Positions 1-13,089 of a DNA stretch of 64,000 bases are shown here, in pieces. A program made the position numbers and the translations under genes. The notes below the pieces were generated by a model. The model was given only the letters and a program-made list of their open reading frames with translations. It had not been told where the DNA came from and did not search any database. Source of the DNA: Geosiphon pyriformis. Lineage: Eukaryota; Glomeromycota; Glomeromycetes; Archaeosporales; Geosiphonaceae. The stretch spans positions 212,414 to 276,413 of the forward strand of contig JAAOMT010000071.1 of assembly GCA_016748015.1 (NCBI GenBank). Direction: 5' to 3'. How positions within the stretch are numbered: position 1 is the stretch's first letter; each line of letters opens with the position of its first letter.

Positions 1-3000
1 GGCTGGATTTTAAGGTTTTGATGACTGCTAATGTGTCTGTGTTTTTAGATGAGTTTGCTGTGGCTAAGAGCTCTTCAGATCTAGATTCAATGTGGGATGT
101 TATTCGTAAGATTGTGGTTCTTTCTGCTGGTAGTACATTTAAAAAAAAGTGGTTTAAAGGTTATAATAGTATTTATACTAAGAAGTCCTCTAGGTTTCAT
201 AAGTTAGAACTGCTGGTTTCCAAGCTGGTGAAGACTTCTCATTTGGCATCTAGTGATGAATTTGCTTTGCTCTTGAGCATGTGGGACAGTCTTAATCCAA
301 TTAGTGTTGCGGCAACAAAATCAATCTTTCTCTTAGGTGCTAGTTTTGATGTTATTTGTTCTTTGCTGGCTAAGGTGAGAAAGTTTTATCATTCTTTCAA
401 GCTTATGGAATCCAAGTGTGTGGAGGAGTTTCAGATTAAATAGGCTATTACCAGGCAGATGGAAAGTTTTGAGTCAAACAAAGATCATACAATCAGAAAT
501 GTGTTAAAGCGTCCTTTTCGCAAAGTTGTATTGGACCATATTGTGGTTGGTGACGAATTGGTCTTGGAACTTGTGTTGGTTAAGTCTAAGGTAGATGAGA
601 TTATGGAGGGCTGGATGCGGAAGCATGAGATGGTTTCTGATATCTTTGGTAATTGGGCTTGCCAATATTAGCCTCTGGATTACATTTTTGATGAAGCTTT
701 TGCCAGTGTAATGGGTCTGATTGATTTTGATGAGATGTTGGTGGTTATTTTGGATTTATCTGATAAGAAGACGGCTGGTCTTTCTGGTATATCTAATGAG
801 TTGTGGAAACACTGCAATAAATTAGTTTTGAATATAGTTTTGGTGCTCCTGAATTGTTGTTTGGTCTGCGAGTCAGTTCCTGGGCCTTGGAGAGAAGCTT
901 GGGTTTCCATAATTCCTAAACCCTATAACTGGAAAGGTGTTCTCACGAATACCCATCCTATTGCTTTGATTGAAACAGCCTGCAAAGTTCTTTCCAAAAT
1001 TCTTTCAGATAAAATTTCATTGGCTTGTAGCAAGTTTGACATCTTGCATGGAGACAATTTTTCTGTTTTGAAAGGTACAACTACACAGTCTCCAATCTTT
1101 GCCATTGGTTTTGTGATTGAGGATGCCTTGGAGAAGAATCGAGAACTATGGTTGGTTTTGCAGGACATGTGCAAAGCCTATGATTTTGTTGGTTGGTAGT
1201 ATCTTAGAGGGAGTTTAGTTAGAATCAAGATGTGTGACAGCTTTATTAGGTTTTTTGGCTCCATTTACAATGGTCGTATTAACAGGATAATGACAGATTT
1301 TGGTTTGACAGATGAGTATCACATACATGATGGCTTGGACCAAGGGGAGGTTTTTTTGCCACTTTTTTGGCACATATTTTATGATCTGCTTCTTTGTGAA
1401 GTTAAAAGACAAGAGTCTGTATGTGGCTATAGATTGAATTCTCATTTTGTTTCCAAAGCTGGCCGAATGGAATCTCAAGCTAGACTGACATCATTTCTGG
1501 CTGCTGGTGCTTTTGTTGATAATACGATTTGAGTTGGCAATAGCCAGTTGGCTACTCAACACATCCTTAATATTGCTAGTGATTTCTTCAGAATTAATGA
1601 CATTTTGATAAATAATAAGAAAACTGTGGCCATCCTTATTAACTGCTGGGTGGTGAATTCTGCTCTTAATATAAGTGGCTTGCCTATCTCTGTTGCTAAA
1701 AAGGGGGAATCTTATCGCTATCTGGGAATCTTTCTATCTTCTGAAGGTTTATCTAGGCCTAGCTTGGTTAAAGCACATTCGGATGTTCAGTTTTTTACCA
1801 ATATTGTCTTAAGAAAAACAATTTCGAATAAAAAATTTGCATATTTGGTGTTAGCAGTTTTTGTTCCTATTATCAGCTACAGGACTCAGTTCAGTTTTGT
1901 TCCTATCAGCATGTGTAACAAATGGGATGCTCTCATTTACAAGGGTTTGAAATCTAAGTCTGGTCTGCCATTTGATTTTTCCAATGACGCACTGCACCAC
2001 CCTTTTTTGTACAGTTTGAAAACATTTGAACAGGTTCAGGCTGAGAGTAAATCAGTTTTTGTTGTTTCTTTTGTGAATTCAGTTGGTGTTTTGGGTCAGT
2101 TGTTTGCCCACTGATGCCATGATCTCCAGGTTCTCAGCTGGTGCCCTCGCCATCTATTAGTATTCTCATCTTATATTAGAGTTGATTCTTCAAATAATTT
2201 TTTGGCTGGTGTGGTCTATGTTTTTTCTGATTACAATTTGTCCTTGGGCAGCTCGGTGGCCAGTGTATTTTGCCTTCAGTCTGGTACTCCTTTATCTTTT
2301 GTGCTTAGTAATAACACATTTTTCAGATGTGTTTTCTCACTTCGCTAGTATAATGTTGCATTTATGAAATAGCTTCAAGATTGTAATGGTGCTGTTTTTA
2401 GTTGGTTAATCTTCAAACGGTGGAAAAAGTTGGACCCCCACGGCCCCATTCCGTCTTGGTATAATATTGCCATTTGTTTTATTGCTGATACAGCCTTTTT
2501 TTCTGTTGGTTCCCCATTCTTGGATGGCTGTACACATTGTGACATTCTTCGGTCCTGTGAGTTTGGTGTGGTCAGTTTCAATCTGTTGAATACTACATCT
2601 TCTTGTCTTTCTGTGTATACAGATGGTTCCTTATGTGGGCTGGGAACTCTTGATATGAAAGCTGGTGCGGTGTTTTTTGAGGACCTTAATTTAGGTTTGG
2701 GTGTGAGTGTGTCTGGCTTGGTCTCTTCTACATTAGCCGAATTACAAACCATTGCTTTGGTTCTAGAATGTGTTTTTTCTCTTAGTTCTGTTGACCTGTT
2801 TTCTGACAGTCAGGCTGCTTTGGATGCATGTGTTTCAGAATCTGTTTTGTTTCATCTGAATTTCAGGAATCGGTGTTGGATCAAACACTGCCACATTGCT
2901 AATGTTATTCATTGTAAAAGATTGGACGTAAATTGGGTTAAAGTCAAAGGTTATTCTGGCATGTTGGGCAATGAGCATGCTGATGCTTTAGCTAAGATTG

Positions 3001-3893
3001 CTGCTTTTTCTGACTTTCACCTATCTTCTTCAATCAGTAAGCAGTTTTTAATGGCTGGTAGTACTGTGGTATCTGGTAATTCTAAACATTTTGTCTGTGA
3101 CATTTTCCAATCAGTTTATTGTGCATGTTAGGAGATGGATTTGGGCTCTCAGGTCATAATGGGAAGTTTGCATTCGGACATTGATTGGTTCAGGTCTTTT
3201 TTGGTGTGGCATCCAAATTTTCATTTGGCTGCTGGTTTTACTAGTAAGCATACTGTTAACGGTTGGACATATTTCATGAAGGTACTGCATTATCAGCTTT
3301 CTATAGCTGTATGGAAATGGTTGTATAATAGGTGCTATCCCAGCATAATATGTCTTTATTGTGGTGATGTTGAGGTTTCCAACCACGTGTTTTTCTGCCC
3401 GTTTGATGTTTCTGCTCGCACTTGGTTGGTCGATGTTCATGCATCTGCTTGGAAAGATTACACTGGTTTATCTTGTTCCTCCTTATGTGTCTTACAGTTG
3501 TTGTCAATGTGTGTTTCTGATGTTGTGATTAGCATGGCTCTTTGTAAAGATTTTGTTTTTAATGATTGGTACTGTGAGTCACTTTCTGTTTTTAAAGATT
3601 CTAAGGTGATGGCTCTAACTATTGTGGACTTTGTGTGAAAATTTTGTCTCACTTTTCGGAAGGAGATTTGGTTGGTTTGTGCCAAACACAGGTCTCTTAT
3701 AGAGGAAAATGGTTTGATTCTGCATGATAGTTCTCTATCCTTTCCAGTGTTAGGCCCTCCTAAGCTATTTTCAGATAATGTGGTTAAGTTATTAGGTGTC
3801 ACTGATACTTTTGGTATTAGTTTTGGGTTTTGTAAATATTGTTGGTTTTTTTCTGGTATAGGTGATATGGTTTCTGTTCATATAGATATATAG
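1..3893 (+). pseudogene. LINE-A ORF2 (RT plus RNase H), broken by stop codons
   Basis: One reading frame can be followed from about 18 to the TAG at 3891-3893 with no frameshift seen. Stops interrupt it at 441, 669, 1197, 1530, 2112, about 2347, 3129 and 3636. RT motifs are visible: AAGLSG-like (TAGLSGISNELWKH near 770), the LQDMCKAYD block near 1160, HDGLDQGE near 1330, and the catalytic box at about 1515, which reads FVDN instead of FVDD. RNase H shows YTDGS (about 2617), AELQT (about 2740), SDSQAALDA (about 2805) and NEHADALA (about 2970), so its D-E-D-D set is present. A C-terminal CX2C...H...C motif lies at 3350-3397. Most stops fit CAG-to-TAG, TGG-to-TAG/TGA or CGA-to-TGA. It would have reverse-transcribed LINE RNA at the target site; this copy cannot do so. 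Confidence 0.92.
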
Positions 3894-4027
3894 TGTTGTT
3901 CTGATTAGCTTGAGTGGCTGGTCACGTGTAGAAAATGCATGATTCACACCTAGTTTAGATCATTTGTATAATGTATAGTTCAAAGTAGCATTTGGACTTC
4001 ACTTATTAAATATAAAAAAAAAAAAAA
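3894..4027 (+). other. LINE-A 3' UTR and poly(A) tail
   Basis: Short non-coding tail after the ORF2 stop, ending in a run of 14 A. It shares words with the tail of LINE-B, such as tagtgttg directly at the stop and a GTGGCTGGTCACGTG / GTGGCCAGTCACATG block. A 3' poly(A) is normal for elements copied by target-primed reverse transcription. Confidence 0.8.
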
Positions 4028-4433
4028 TAGTTTATTAAATAATAAATTAATAATATTGGTGTTTTTTTATAAATTAAGTTAAATAGTATGTGTTTTATTA
4101 TATTAAAAAAATATATTTTTTTGTTAATAATTTATATAATATTATGTTAAAATATTTTATAAATTTATTTGTTTAAAAATAATATAATAAAAATAAAAGT
4201 TTTTTAACATTAAATAAATTTAATTACAAAAAAATTTTTACTGTTATTATAATATATTGATTTTTTAATTGTAATAAATATTAATTAAATTAAATTAGTT
4301 TTAGATTATATAAAAAAAACTTCTTTCTCTCTTACCTCTACAAATCCTTAAAAAGCACATTTTTTGAAAAAGAAGTTTTTTTGTTTTTTTAGTCTATATC
4401 AATATTTTTTTACTTAATAGTAACCCATTTTTT
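4028..4433. other. AT-rich spacer between two LINEs
   Basis: About 400 bp, almost entirely A/T up to about 4320, then a slightly more mixed stretch with a C/T-rich run (4320-4345) that could be the 5' UTR of LINE-B. I see no gene. The true 5' end of LINE-B is not visible. Confidence 0.6.
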
Positions 4434-6313
4434 GTGAATATAAAGACTACTGCTAGTAGCATCACACCTAAAAAGAAGGCTCCTAAGAGTGCTTTTCATG
4501 GTTCTGCTAGTGGCTCTTTTTCTCAGAAGAAAAAAGTTGTTCTTGATAATGTAAAACATTCTGGTGATAAAAGAGATATATTCTTGAGCAAATCTGGATC
4601 TAGTGACAGTGTTTATTCTGATGTGAAGAGTCTATCTGATGAGGATGAGGATGTTAGCATGTCTGGGACAAATAATGGGTCTCTTTTGGATTCAGCTGCT
4701 ACTACACCCAAGGCAAAGTAAGTTAACACTGGTGCTGGTTTTGGTTTTCTGCTCGGCTCTCTTAATTTTCATATGGATGATGATAAAGTTGTGTTCCCTC
4801 TTCACTTGTCTATCTTTTTAGAAAAAAAGTGGATTGATCTTAAAATTATCAAGACTCTTGTGGAAGTGTCAATTAGAAAGTCATTTGCTTTGGATATTAA
4901 TCTCTCAGCTATAGAAGGTAAATTAGCAATGGCAAAGACTCAGTTAATTAAGAAAATTTTTTCAACAGTCAATGGTTTTGGGAAGGCCACTACTCTCTCA
5001 AAATTTGAAGGGATCATCTGATCAACATTTACATTAGAAAAAAGCATGGAGATGGTTGTATCATTGGCCAGAAAAAAAGAGATCGATGTAAACAGTGATC
5101 TTAAGAAACAAGAAATAAGGTCAGATCAGGTTGTGATGATTAAGAAAATTCCCATGGACATGTCTAAGGACATGATCATTGCTGCAATATCCGAATTTGG
5201 GGAAATTAAGTCAATCAAAATTCAACTGATGGGAATGTGACAAAAGGCTATAATGAAGTTTGCTAAATCAGACCAAGCTAATTTGTTGGCCTTAAAATAG
5301 TCATTCTTGATTGGTAAAAACTCTGTGCATATAGCCAAAGCAGTAGGGGATCATGAGACCTGGATGTCAAGGGATCAGTTCAGGGCACTGTTGTTTACTC
5401 TGTCAGTGGGAATGACAGCACATGATCTTGGGACTCTTCTGAAAAAGGCTGATGGGAAAACTTGTGTCATAAACAAATCTCTGGGAACTGGCAATAGGAT
5501 TTACTGTACAATAGTTGGTTTTGAATCTGATAATAATCTAGAATTTACCTTTTGCACAAAGCTAATTCTTGGTGGTATTAGACTTTCTTGGACAAGGATG
5601 GATCTAATTTGGTGTGAGAGATGCAGAAAGTTTGGTCATTCTGCTCTGGAATATAATGTATCTGTTGCAACCAGCTCTAAGTCTTTAAAAAAACCATTTA
5701 TAAAGGTTGTATCTGATGAACATCATCTTCAGTTGGCTAAGTTGTATGAGAAAAAGAGTGTTCCAATATCTTGCTCTGCTGCTTTTGGTGGTAAGTCTTG
5801 GGCCCAGGTGGTCTCACTTGCTGGTTCTTCTGATGGTTTTCACTTTGCTTCTGGTTCTGGTTCCTCTCTTTCTGACACCTCAGGTTTGAATAACAGTATT
5901 CTTCCTGTCTTGGTTGACAATTTGTCTTTAGATGCTTATTTGGCCTCTTTGGAATGATTCTTAGAATTGCTAACTGACCAAGTCTCTGGCATTGTGCAAA
6001 AACTTAGCAACATGGAATTGGTGCCACGAGCTTCAACTCTCCCTCTAAAGTCTTAGCTACTTTGATTGCTGCCAAGGAGGATTTGGTTGTGGATATAGTC
6101 ATGAATGATTCTGGATTGGTACTATCATCTCTCTCTTTTGCTTCTCCTAGTATCTTGACATTGGGTCTGAGTAGTTCAAAAGTCTTGACTACTAAGGTTG
6201 GCTGTTTGAAATCTAAGTTGGTGGCTTTTAAGATCTCTATTGGTTCTGTTTTGGTAAAATTAGAGCTAATCTGTGCTGGTTTGAGTTTATTGGTCTCTTT
6301 TTCTTCTCAATGA
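4434..6313 (+). pseudogene. LINE-B ORF1, RRM-like and zinc-knuckle RNA-binding protein
   Basis: The frame starting near 4434 (now GTG, so the ancestral start is uncertain) runs through a Lys/Ser-rich N-terminus with an acidic patch (about 4630-4660). It then enters an RRM-like fold: VVMIKKIP near 5130 as RNP2 and QKAIMKFA near 5245 as RNP1, with a TGA just before the second. A zinc knuckle follows at about 5610-5655, WCERCRKFGHSALEY, where the last Cys of CX2CX4HX4C is Tyr. The frame shifts by about 6060 and the C-terminal part continues to 6313. ORF1 proteins of this type coat LINE RNA and act as nucleic-acid chaperones. Stops lie at 4719, 5019, 5238 and 5298. Confidence 0.85.
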
Positions 6314-6324
6314 GTGATTTGATC

Positions 6325-9300
6325 TGAAAGATAGCTACCTGTAACATTTGGGGTATCAATGTCTCTGCCAAGCAGAAGAACGTTGTTTGTTGGCATAAAA
6401 AATCTGGTAATATAGTTTCTATTATCATGAAAACAAAGTTAAGATCTAACATTAGGCCATGGATAGCCAATAAGTTTAATGGAGTAAGAATATTCTTGAC
6501 GGGCTTGGATAAAAGCTTTCTTGGTACTGAAATAGCAATAATTATGGACAATAATCTGGCTCATCATGTGTGCAAAATTGAGGAAATTTCAGGTTGGATT
6601 ATTCTGGTGCGGCTTTTGTTCAAAGGCAAGCTTTCAGTTTCGATTTTGGATCTATATGCTAGTGTTTTAGCTTAAGCTAGATTCAGTCAAGTCCTGGAGA
6701 TTAATGTATTTATTACTAAGGCTGTCAACTCTAGTACTTTCTTGGTTATTGGTGGAAATTTCAATAAGAATAGTTCAAGAAGAAGTATATGTTTCAGGTT
6801 CTGTTCAGATTTGGGTTTGGTTAACTCACTCAGTGGATCTTCTTTGGTCAAGGCTCTTATATGGAGCAATTCTAGAGGGGTTGAGAAGACCATAGACTTT
6901 GTTTTTATTAGTGCAAGTTTGACTTCCATGATTACCAGATGTGCTGTTAGTTCTGTTTCAGAATTTTTTGAGTCTGATTATAAGGTGGTTTCAGTCTCAG
7001 TTGGTTTGGGTGGCCTTGTAGATGTTAATTTGAATGGCTTGCATAAGCAGACCAACAGAAACAAATAGAAGTTCAAAATTAAGTCAGCTAGTGATGATTA
7101 ATGATTGCAATTCAGGAAGTGTTCTTCTAGTGAATTTCAGTTGAGATCTGTGGACTTTGACATCGCAAAAAAAGATGGTAATTTAGATAAGATGTGAAAC
7201 ATTTTTAAGGAGGTGGTAGTTTGCTCTGCTGATTGAGTGTTTTCTAAGTTTTGGTTTAATGATTTTGAGTGTTCAAAAAATAAGGTTTTTTCAAAGTTTT
7301 TTAAGCTGGAATTATTAATCTCCAAGCTGGTAAAAGATCTGAGCTTGCATTGGAATCTGGTGGCTAACTGCTTTGTTAACATCTGATCTGTTGTTGATTT
7401 TGAGGAAGCCTCCATATTTCACACCATGGTTAATAATGGTGCTGGTTGTGATGCAATTCTTGGCTATTTGTCAAGTGTCAAAAAAAGATACCATAGGTCC
7501 AAGTATTTTGAATTCAGAAATGCCAGAGATGCTGCTATTAGAAAAGTGGTTAACAAGTGCATGGAAAATTTTTGTACTAACAAGGGCCGTATGATTAAAA
7601 GTGTTTTGAAATAGTCTTTTTGTAAGGTGGTTCTCAACCATTTAATGGTTGACAATAATTTAGTTTTGGAGCCTAGTAAAGTTAAATCTACAGTCGACAC
7701 TATCATGGAGGGTTGGATGAAAAAGCACACAATCCCTGATGTTCTGTCTGCTCGCTGGGCTGCCCAATATGCTCTCTTGAGTTATGTTGATGATAATGCT
7801 TTCTCAAAAGTTATGTGCAATATAGGGTCTAATGAATTTTTTCAAGTGGTTAAGTGTTTGCCTAATGGTAAGGCTGCTGGTTTGTCTGGCATTCCTAATG
7901 AGCTTTGAAAACATGGTAATGCAAAGGTTTTGAGTGGTTTGCTAAATATTCTCAATGTGTGTTTGGTATTAAGTGCAGTGTCTGTTCATTGGAGATGTGC
8001 ATGGGTGTTTATGATTTTGAAACCATATAATTGGGAGAGAACTCTTACAAACACCAAACCAATTGTTTTGGTTAAAACATCCCAGAAGATATTGTCTAAG
8101 ATATTGTTTAACAGGATCTCTGTGGCTTGTAGTAGGTTTAATATTCTATGAGGTGACAATTTCTTGGTTTTGAAAGATACATCCACACAGACCCCAATTT
8201 TTGCTATTGGTTTGATTGTTAAAGATGCTTTGGAGAAGAATAGGGAGCTGTGGCTGGTGCTTCAGGATATGTGAAAGACATATGATTCTGTTGAGTGGTT
8301 TTATCTGCATAATAGTCTGGTTAGGATCAAGATGTGTTCCTGTTTTATTAGTTTTTTGGTGGTCTACACAATGGCAGATTCAATTAAGTCATGACTGACT
8401 TTAGACTCACAGATGGTTATGTCATCCATGATGGTCTAGATCAAGGAGAAGTTTTCTCACCTTTGTTGTGAAAAATCTTTTATGATCCTTTGCTCTGTGA
8501 GATCAAGTGTTGTGATAATTTATTTGGGTATAGGTTGAATTCAAAATTTTTTACTAAATCTGGCAAGCCAGATTCTAGAGATGGCTTGACATTTTTTCTG
8601 GCTGCTGGGGCTTTTGTGGATAACACAATATGAATTAGTAACAGTATGACTGCTACTCAAAACATTTTAGATATAGCAAGTGAGTTTTTTGGGATCAATG
8701 ACATCTCTATCAACATAAATAAGATGGTCACCATACTCATCAACATGAGAGTAGAGAATCCTCAATTGTTTATTAGTGGAGCTGCCATTTCAATAGCAAA
8801 AAAAAAGGAACTACACAGATACTTGGACATCTTTTTGTCTACAGATGGTCTTTCCATACCCAATCTTGCCAAAGTGCATTCAGATGTTTGGTTTTTTACC
8901 AATCTAATATTGAGGAAGACCATTTCAGACAAGCAATTTTTGTATCTGATGTCTGTTGTGCTTTAGCCCATTGTTAGTTACAGGATCCAATTCAGCTATG
9001 TTTTGGCATGTGTATGTGAGAAATGGGATGGGCTGTTCAGAAAGGGGCTGAAAATCAAGACCAGCTTACCTAAAGATTTTCCTAATGAGACTTTATATCA
9101 TTCTGAGATGTATGGTCTCAAATTTTTTAGCCAATTGCAGGCCAAAAATCTATTAGCCAGTGTGATTGGATTTGCCAACTCTGGTGGCGTCCTTGGCAGA
9201 TTGTTTGAGCACAGAGCCATAGACCTACAGGCCATCAGCTAGATGCCCTGACAACTCCTTAGTTTTCCAGTTAAATTGTCTATTAATCCAATCAATTGCT

Positions 9301-10997
9301 TTTTGGCCAGCATAACCAACACACTTGTGTTATGTGGGTTTTCATTGGTTAATAATATTTCTAATGTTTTCCAGTCTGGTGTTGGTGTTCCTGTTGCTGA
9401 TGTTTTGGGTGTGGTACAATACTTAAGCATGATTGTCTCTTTAAGAAAATTTGGGATTGTGTTTGTGAATCAGCTTCTGGATCATAATAACATGTGCTTT
9501 ACTTGGAGCACTTTTCGCTGATAGAAAAGACTGGATCTCAGAGGTCAGATTTCTGGTTAGTTCGTTTCTTTAGTTTCATTTATTTCTAGTGGTAGTTTAG
9601 CTGGTGTTGGTGCTTTGGTCCATCATTTTGTTTCAGACATACACTTATGCAATTTTGGCTTTGCTAATAGTCATCTTGTTGAAAAAGGGCCTGGTGTTGT
9701 AAGTGTATACACAGATGGGTCAGTCAAAGGTTTGGGTTCTGCAGGCACTTGTGGTGGTGCCACTGCTTACTTTTCGGACATTGACTTGAGTGTAGAGATT
9801 AGAATATATGGTTTGTTTTTTTTGACTCTGGTGGAACTTCAGGCCATCACTCTTGCTTTGGAATGCATTCCAACTTCTAGCTCAGTTATGTTGTTCACAA
9901 ATAGCCAGGCTTCTTTGGACATGTGTGCTTTGTTGGTTAATTCTGTTGGTCCCAATTTTTGCAATAAATGCTAGATTGAAAAGGAACACATTTGTATCTT
10001 TATTGCTTCTAAGAGACTTTTAGTTTGTTGGAATAAAGTCAAGGACCACTCTGAGATGGTTGGTAACAAGCATACCAACTTTTTTGCTGATGCTGCTACT
10101 AAGTCTAAGTTTGTGCTGCCAGTTGGTATGACATGTTAATTTATTGCTATAAAAGGCCGACCTATTTCTGGGAACACTCGTCAGTTTATATGGTGTCTAT
10201 TTAATGCTGTTAATTTTGTTGGCTGGGAGTCCAAGTATATGAGTGGCATTGTTGATTTGAATCTTGTCGAACAATTTGATATGCGCCAAATCTTTCAAGT
10301 TTGGCACCCCAATAGTAGTATCTGCTCTGGCTTTTCCAGCTCTGTCATTGCAATGTTGAGATCTTACTTCATGAAAGCTCTTCATTATAGGCTGCCTATG
10401 GCTGTGTAGAAAAAATGGTACAAATCGAGTTATCCTAGTGTGGTGTACATCTATTGTGGTTTGATTGAAGATTCTGATCATATGTTTTCATGTGTCTGAA
10501 ATGCTGATGCCAAGTAAAAGTTGATTTTTGATACAATTAAGACATGGACTAGCTTGTCTGGAATCAGTGATGTTAATTGTGCTGTGACTTGCTCCTTGCA
10601 TAATACTGAACTGTCAGACGATTTGTATATACCCCTAGCCAAGAGTTTTGTGTTGAAGAAATGGGTGGCTGACACAGTGCGTTTGTTAAGCTCTGGATCT
10701 GATGAGAGTTTATTGGTCATTAATCTGGTCCGTAGGTTTGTGGAAGGTCATTGATCTTTTATTTGGATACCGACTGCCAAATTGAGGGTATATTATGAGA
10801 AACACGGCCTCTTGCCAAGGGATGGTTTTGTGTTTCCGATTGTATCTGGCCTGGTGTCTGTATGGTCTTGTAAAATAGTTTTTGATTTTGGAGTCAGGTT
10901 GGACATACATGTTTGTTTTGGTTTGTATTCTAGTTTAGTGAGCTTGCGTTTTGGTTTTCTGTATAACTTTCCTATGCTGGAAGGTTTGGGTACATAG
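6325..10997 (+). pseudogene. LINE-B ORF2 (endonuclease, RT, RNase H), broken
   Basis: An APE-like endonuclease opens near 6335 (ATCNIWGIN, usual form N-x-R-G). It has GGNFN near 6750 where GGDFN is expected, and TIDFVFIS near 6890. RT begins about 7800 with AAGLSGIPNEL at 7875 and LQDM-KTYDSVEW at about 8260; the frame then shifts near 8350, consistent with a one-base loss, and continues with HDGLDQGE (about 8430) and FVDN (about 8615). RNase H shows YTDGS (about 9708) and VELQAITL (about 9832), but its third acid block reads FTNSQ instead of SDSQ. A Cys/His motif lies near 10450-10500. There are many in-frame stops, mostly at positions where TGG, CAA/CAG or CGA are expected. The final stop is at 10995. 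Not functional. Confidence 0.9.
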
Positions 10998-11134
10998 TGT
11001 TGCCTTGACTTGGCTTAAGTGGCCAGTCACATGTTAACAATACATAAGCCATGCTTAATTTGGAGTCTTGTTGATTCTATGTACTTAGGTAGTGGTTGGG
11101 CTGTACTTGTAAAAGCTGAATAAAAAAAAAAAAA
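10998..11134 (+). other. LINE-B 3' UTR and poly(A) tail
   Basis: Non-coding tail sharing short words with the LINE-A tail and ending in a 13-base A run. Immediately afterwards the sequence changes to nearly pure A/T. Confidence 0.75.
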
Positions 11135-13089
11135 TTAAATTAAAAAATTTTGTAAATTTTAATAATTATTATAAGTTTAATATACAATTAAACTTTTTTA
11201 AATACATATTTTCTAAATATATACTTTTTTTAAGTACATAGTTTTTATTGTTTTATAATAAAACTTATAAATAAATACATATTATTTTTTAGATTTATTT
11301 ATATATAATGTTTTTATAATATATATATATTATAATTATATTTAAATATTGTAAAAATTAATATTATTACAATAAAATTTTTTTTTATTTAAAATTTAAT
11401 TAAACATAACAAAATAAAATATTTATTTTTTAAACTATTAATATATTAAATAATAAGTAAAAACTTGTAATAATTATATTTAAAAACCAATATTTAAGCA
11501 TTAATAATGTTAATCTTATTAATTAATAAAAAATTTAAAATTAATTATTATTAATTATTTAATAAAATAAAATAAATTATGAAAATATTTTTTATAAAAG
11601 ACAAAAAATTATTCAATATTTAAATATAAAATATATTACATAAATAAATTTTACAATACTAAAATAAAATAATAATAACAAATATAATTTTAACAGAAAA
11701 ATAAAAAACTTTACATAAACTTAAATATATTTAATATTAATTTTAAGTTTATTATAATTAATTAATTAAATTTAAAAAAACATAGACTTATAGAAATAAA
11801 AAAATAAAAAAAAATGTTTTTATAAATTATATTATTATTATTATTACAATTTTTTAATTAAAAAAATTTTTAAAAAAATTATATATAATATAAATAAAAT
11901 TTATTTATTTTATTAAAATATAATTAATATTTAATTTATATTAAGAAAAATTAATTAACTGTAATATTTTGTGTTAATATAAACAAATTTAATAAATTAA
12001 TTAATTATTATTGGTAAATATCTTAATTTATATTGTTTTAAAAATATAAATTAAAATAATCTTAATATTATATATAATATAAATATTAAAACATAAATAA
12101 TATAAGTATTATTTTAAAAAAATTAATATAAAAATAACTGCTTATAAAAAATTTTATTATTTAATAATATATTAATAATTTAAATATTAATAAAACAATT
12201 ATTTACTTTTTTCTTAATATAAAACTAATACTTTTTTTAATTTACAGAAAACTATATATATAGCTAAATTACATAATATCTACATATTATATTAAGACTA
12301 TTTTAAGTATATTAATATATATTAAATTAATCAATTTAATTATAAACTTACTCAACATATTAATTTTTCAAAAGTTAATAATTTAAATAATCAAATTTAG
12401 ATGACTAAATTTAAAACTGTAATTATATATTATTAATATTAATTATGATTATAATTAATATAATCAAATATAAATCAATTAATTATATTTTTGATAACTA
12501 TTTTTGAATAATAATTACAGATCTAGAATATTAAATTATATAAATAAAAACATATAAGAATTTTGGAGTATAATAAAGTCTATTATTATTAATATATATA
12601 TATTAATCTTTAATTTTTATTAATATTTCTTAGTTTGCTAAGATTTTTTTATATTTAATTTAATTAAACAATTAGATTGTACTATATCTTTTTGTTATTA
12701 TTAAGCTAATTACTAATCTTTTATTTTTTATTTGCCAGTTAATTTTGTTAATTAAATATAATAATATAAGCTTTTTTTACATAATTTCAATAATAATTTT
12801 TATAGTATATATTATAATTTTTGCATTAAAAAACTGTAAAAATTTTTGGTAATATTAATTAGTTATAAATACTTTTTATACTGTTTTTTGTACTATTTTA
12901 TTTTAATTAAATAATAATAACAATAAGCAAATAATTACTTATGTTAGCAAAATATTAAACTAACAAAAAAAAATTATTTTACTATTAAATTAGAAACAAT
13001 GGTAATAATTTAAACTTTTTATTATTTTAATCTGTACCTTAAATTCAAAAAATTTAATATTATTATTAATAATATTAAACTTAAATAGC
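11135..13089. other. Extremely AT-rich stretch, no gene seen
   Basis: About 2 kb of A/T-dominated sequence with very few G or C. No open frame of useful length and no recognisable domain. Because the next 3 kb are a decayed retroelement, this part may be its upstream RT region mutated beyond recognition, but I could not align it by eye. Confidence 0.6.

Larger units (their letters stand above)
1..4027 (+). mobile_element. LINE-A, non-LTR retrotransposon, cut by the left window edge
   Basis: The stretch reads as the 3' portion of a LINE: the ORF2 linker, a reverse transcriptase, a type I RNase H, a C-terminal Cys/His motif, a short 3' UTR and a run of 14 A residues at 4014-4027. There are no LTRs. 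The endonuclease and ORF1 expected upstream lie outside the window. LINE-B, 400 bp downstream in the same orientation, has the same domain order, related protein sequence and a related 3' tail, so the two belong to one LINE lineage. Target-site duplications could not be set because the left end is missing. Confidence 0.93.
4434..11134 (+). mobile_element. LINE-B, near full-length non-LTR retrotransposon
   Basis: ORF1 (RNA-binding, zinc knuckle), ORF2 (APE-like endonuclease, RT, RNase H, Cys/His tail) and a poly(A) run (11122-11134) follow in order with no LTRs. The domain order and protein style match the abundant two-ORF LINEs I know from Rhizophagus-type genomes. The element is dead: stops throughout, frame changes near 6040 and 8350, and damaged catalytic residues in endonuclease, RT and RNase H. 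It is diverged from LINE-A, so the pair are separate old insertions rather than a recent tandem duplication. Confidence 0.92.

Noticed and set aside
1530-8640. TGA read as Trp (alternative genetic code), because many stops fall where Trp is expected
   Set aside because: TAG and TAA also occur in frame, and TGA also stands where Arg (CGA) is expected (2112, 3636). This fits transition mutations, not recoding.
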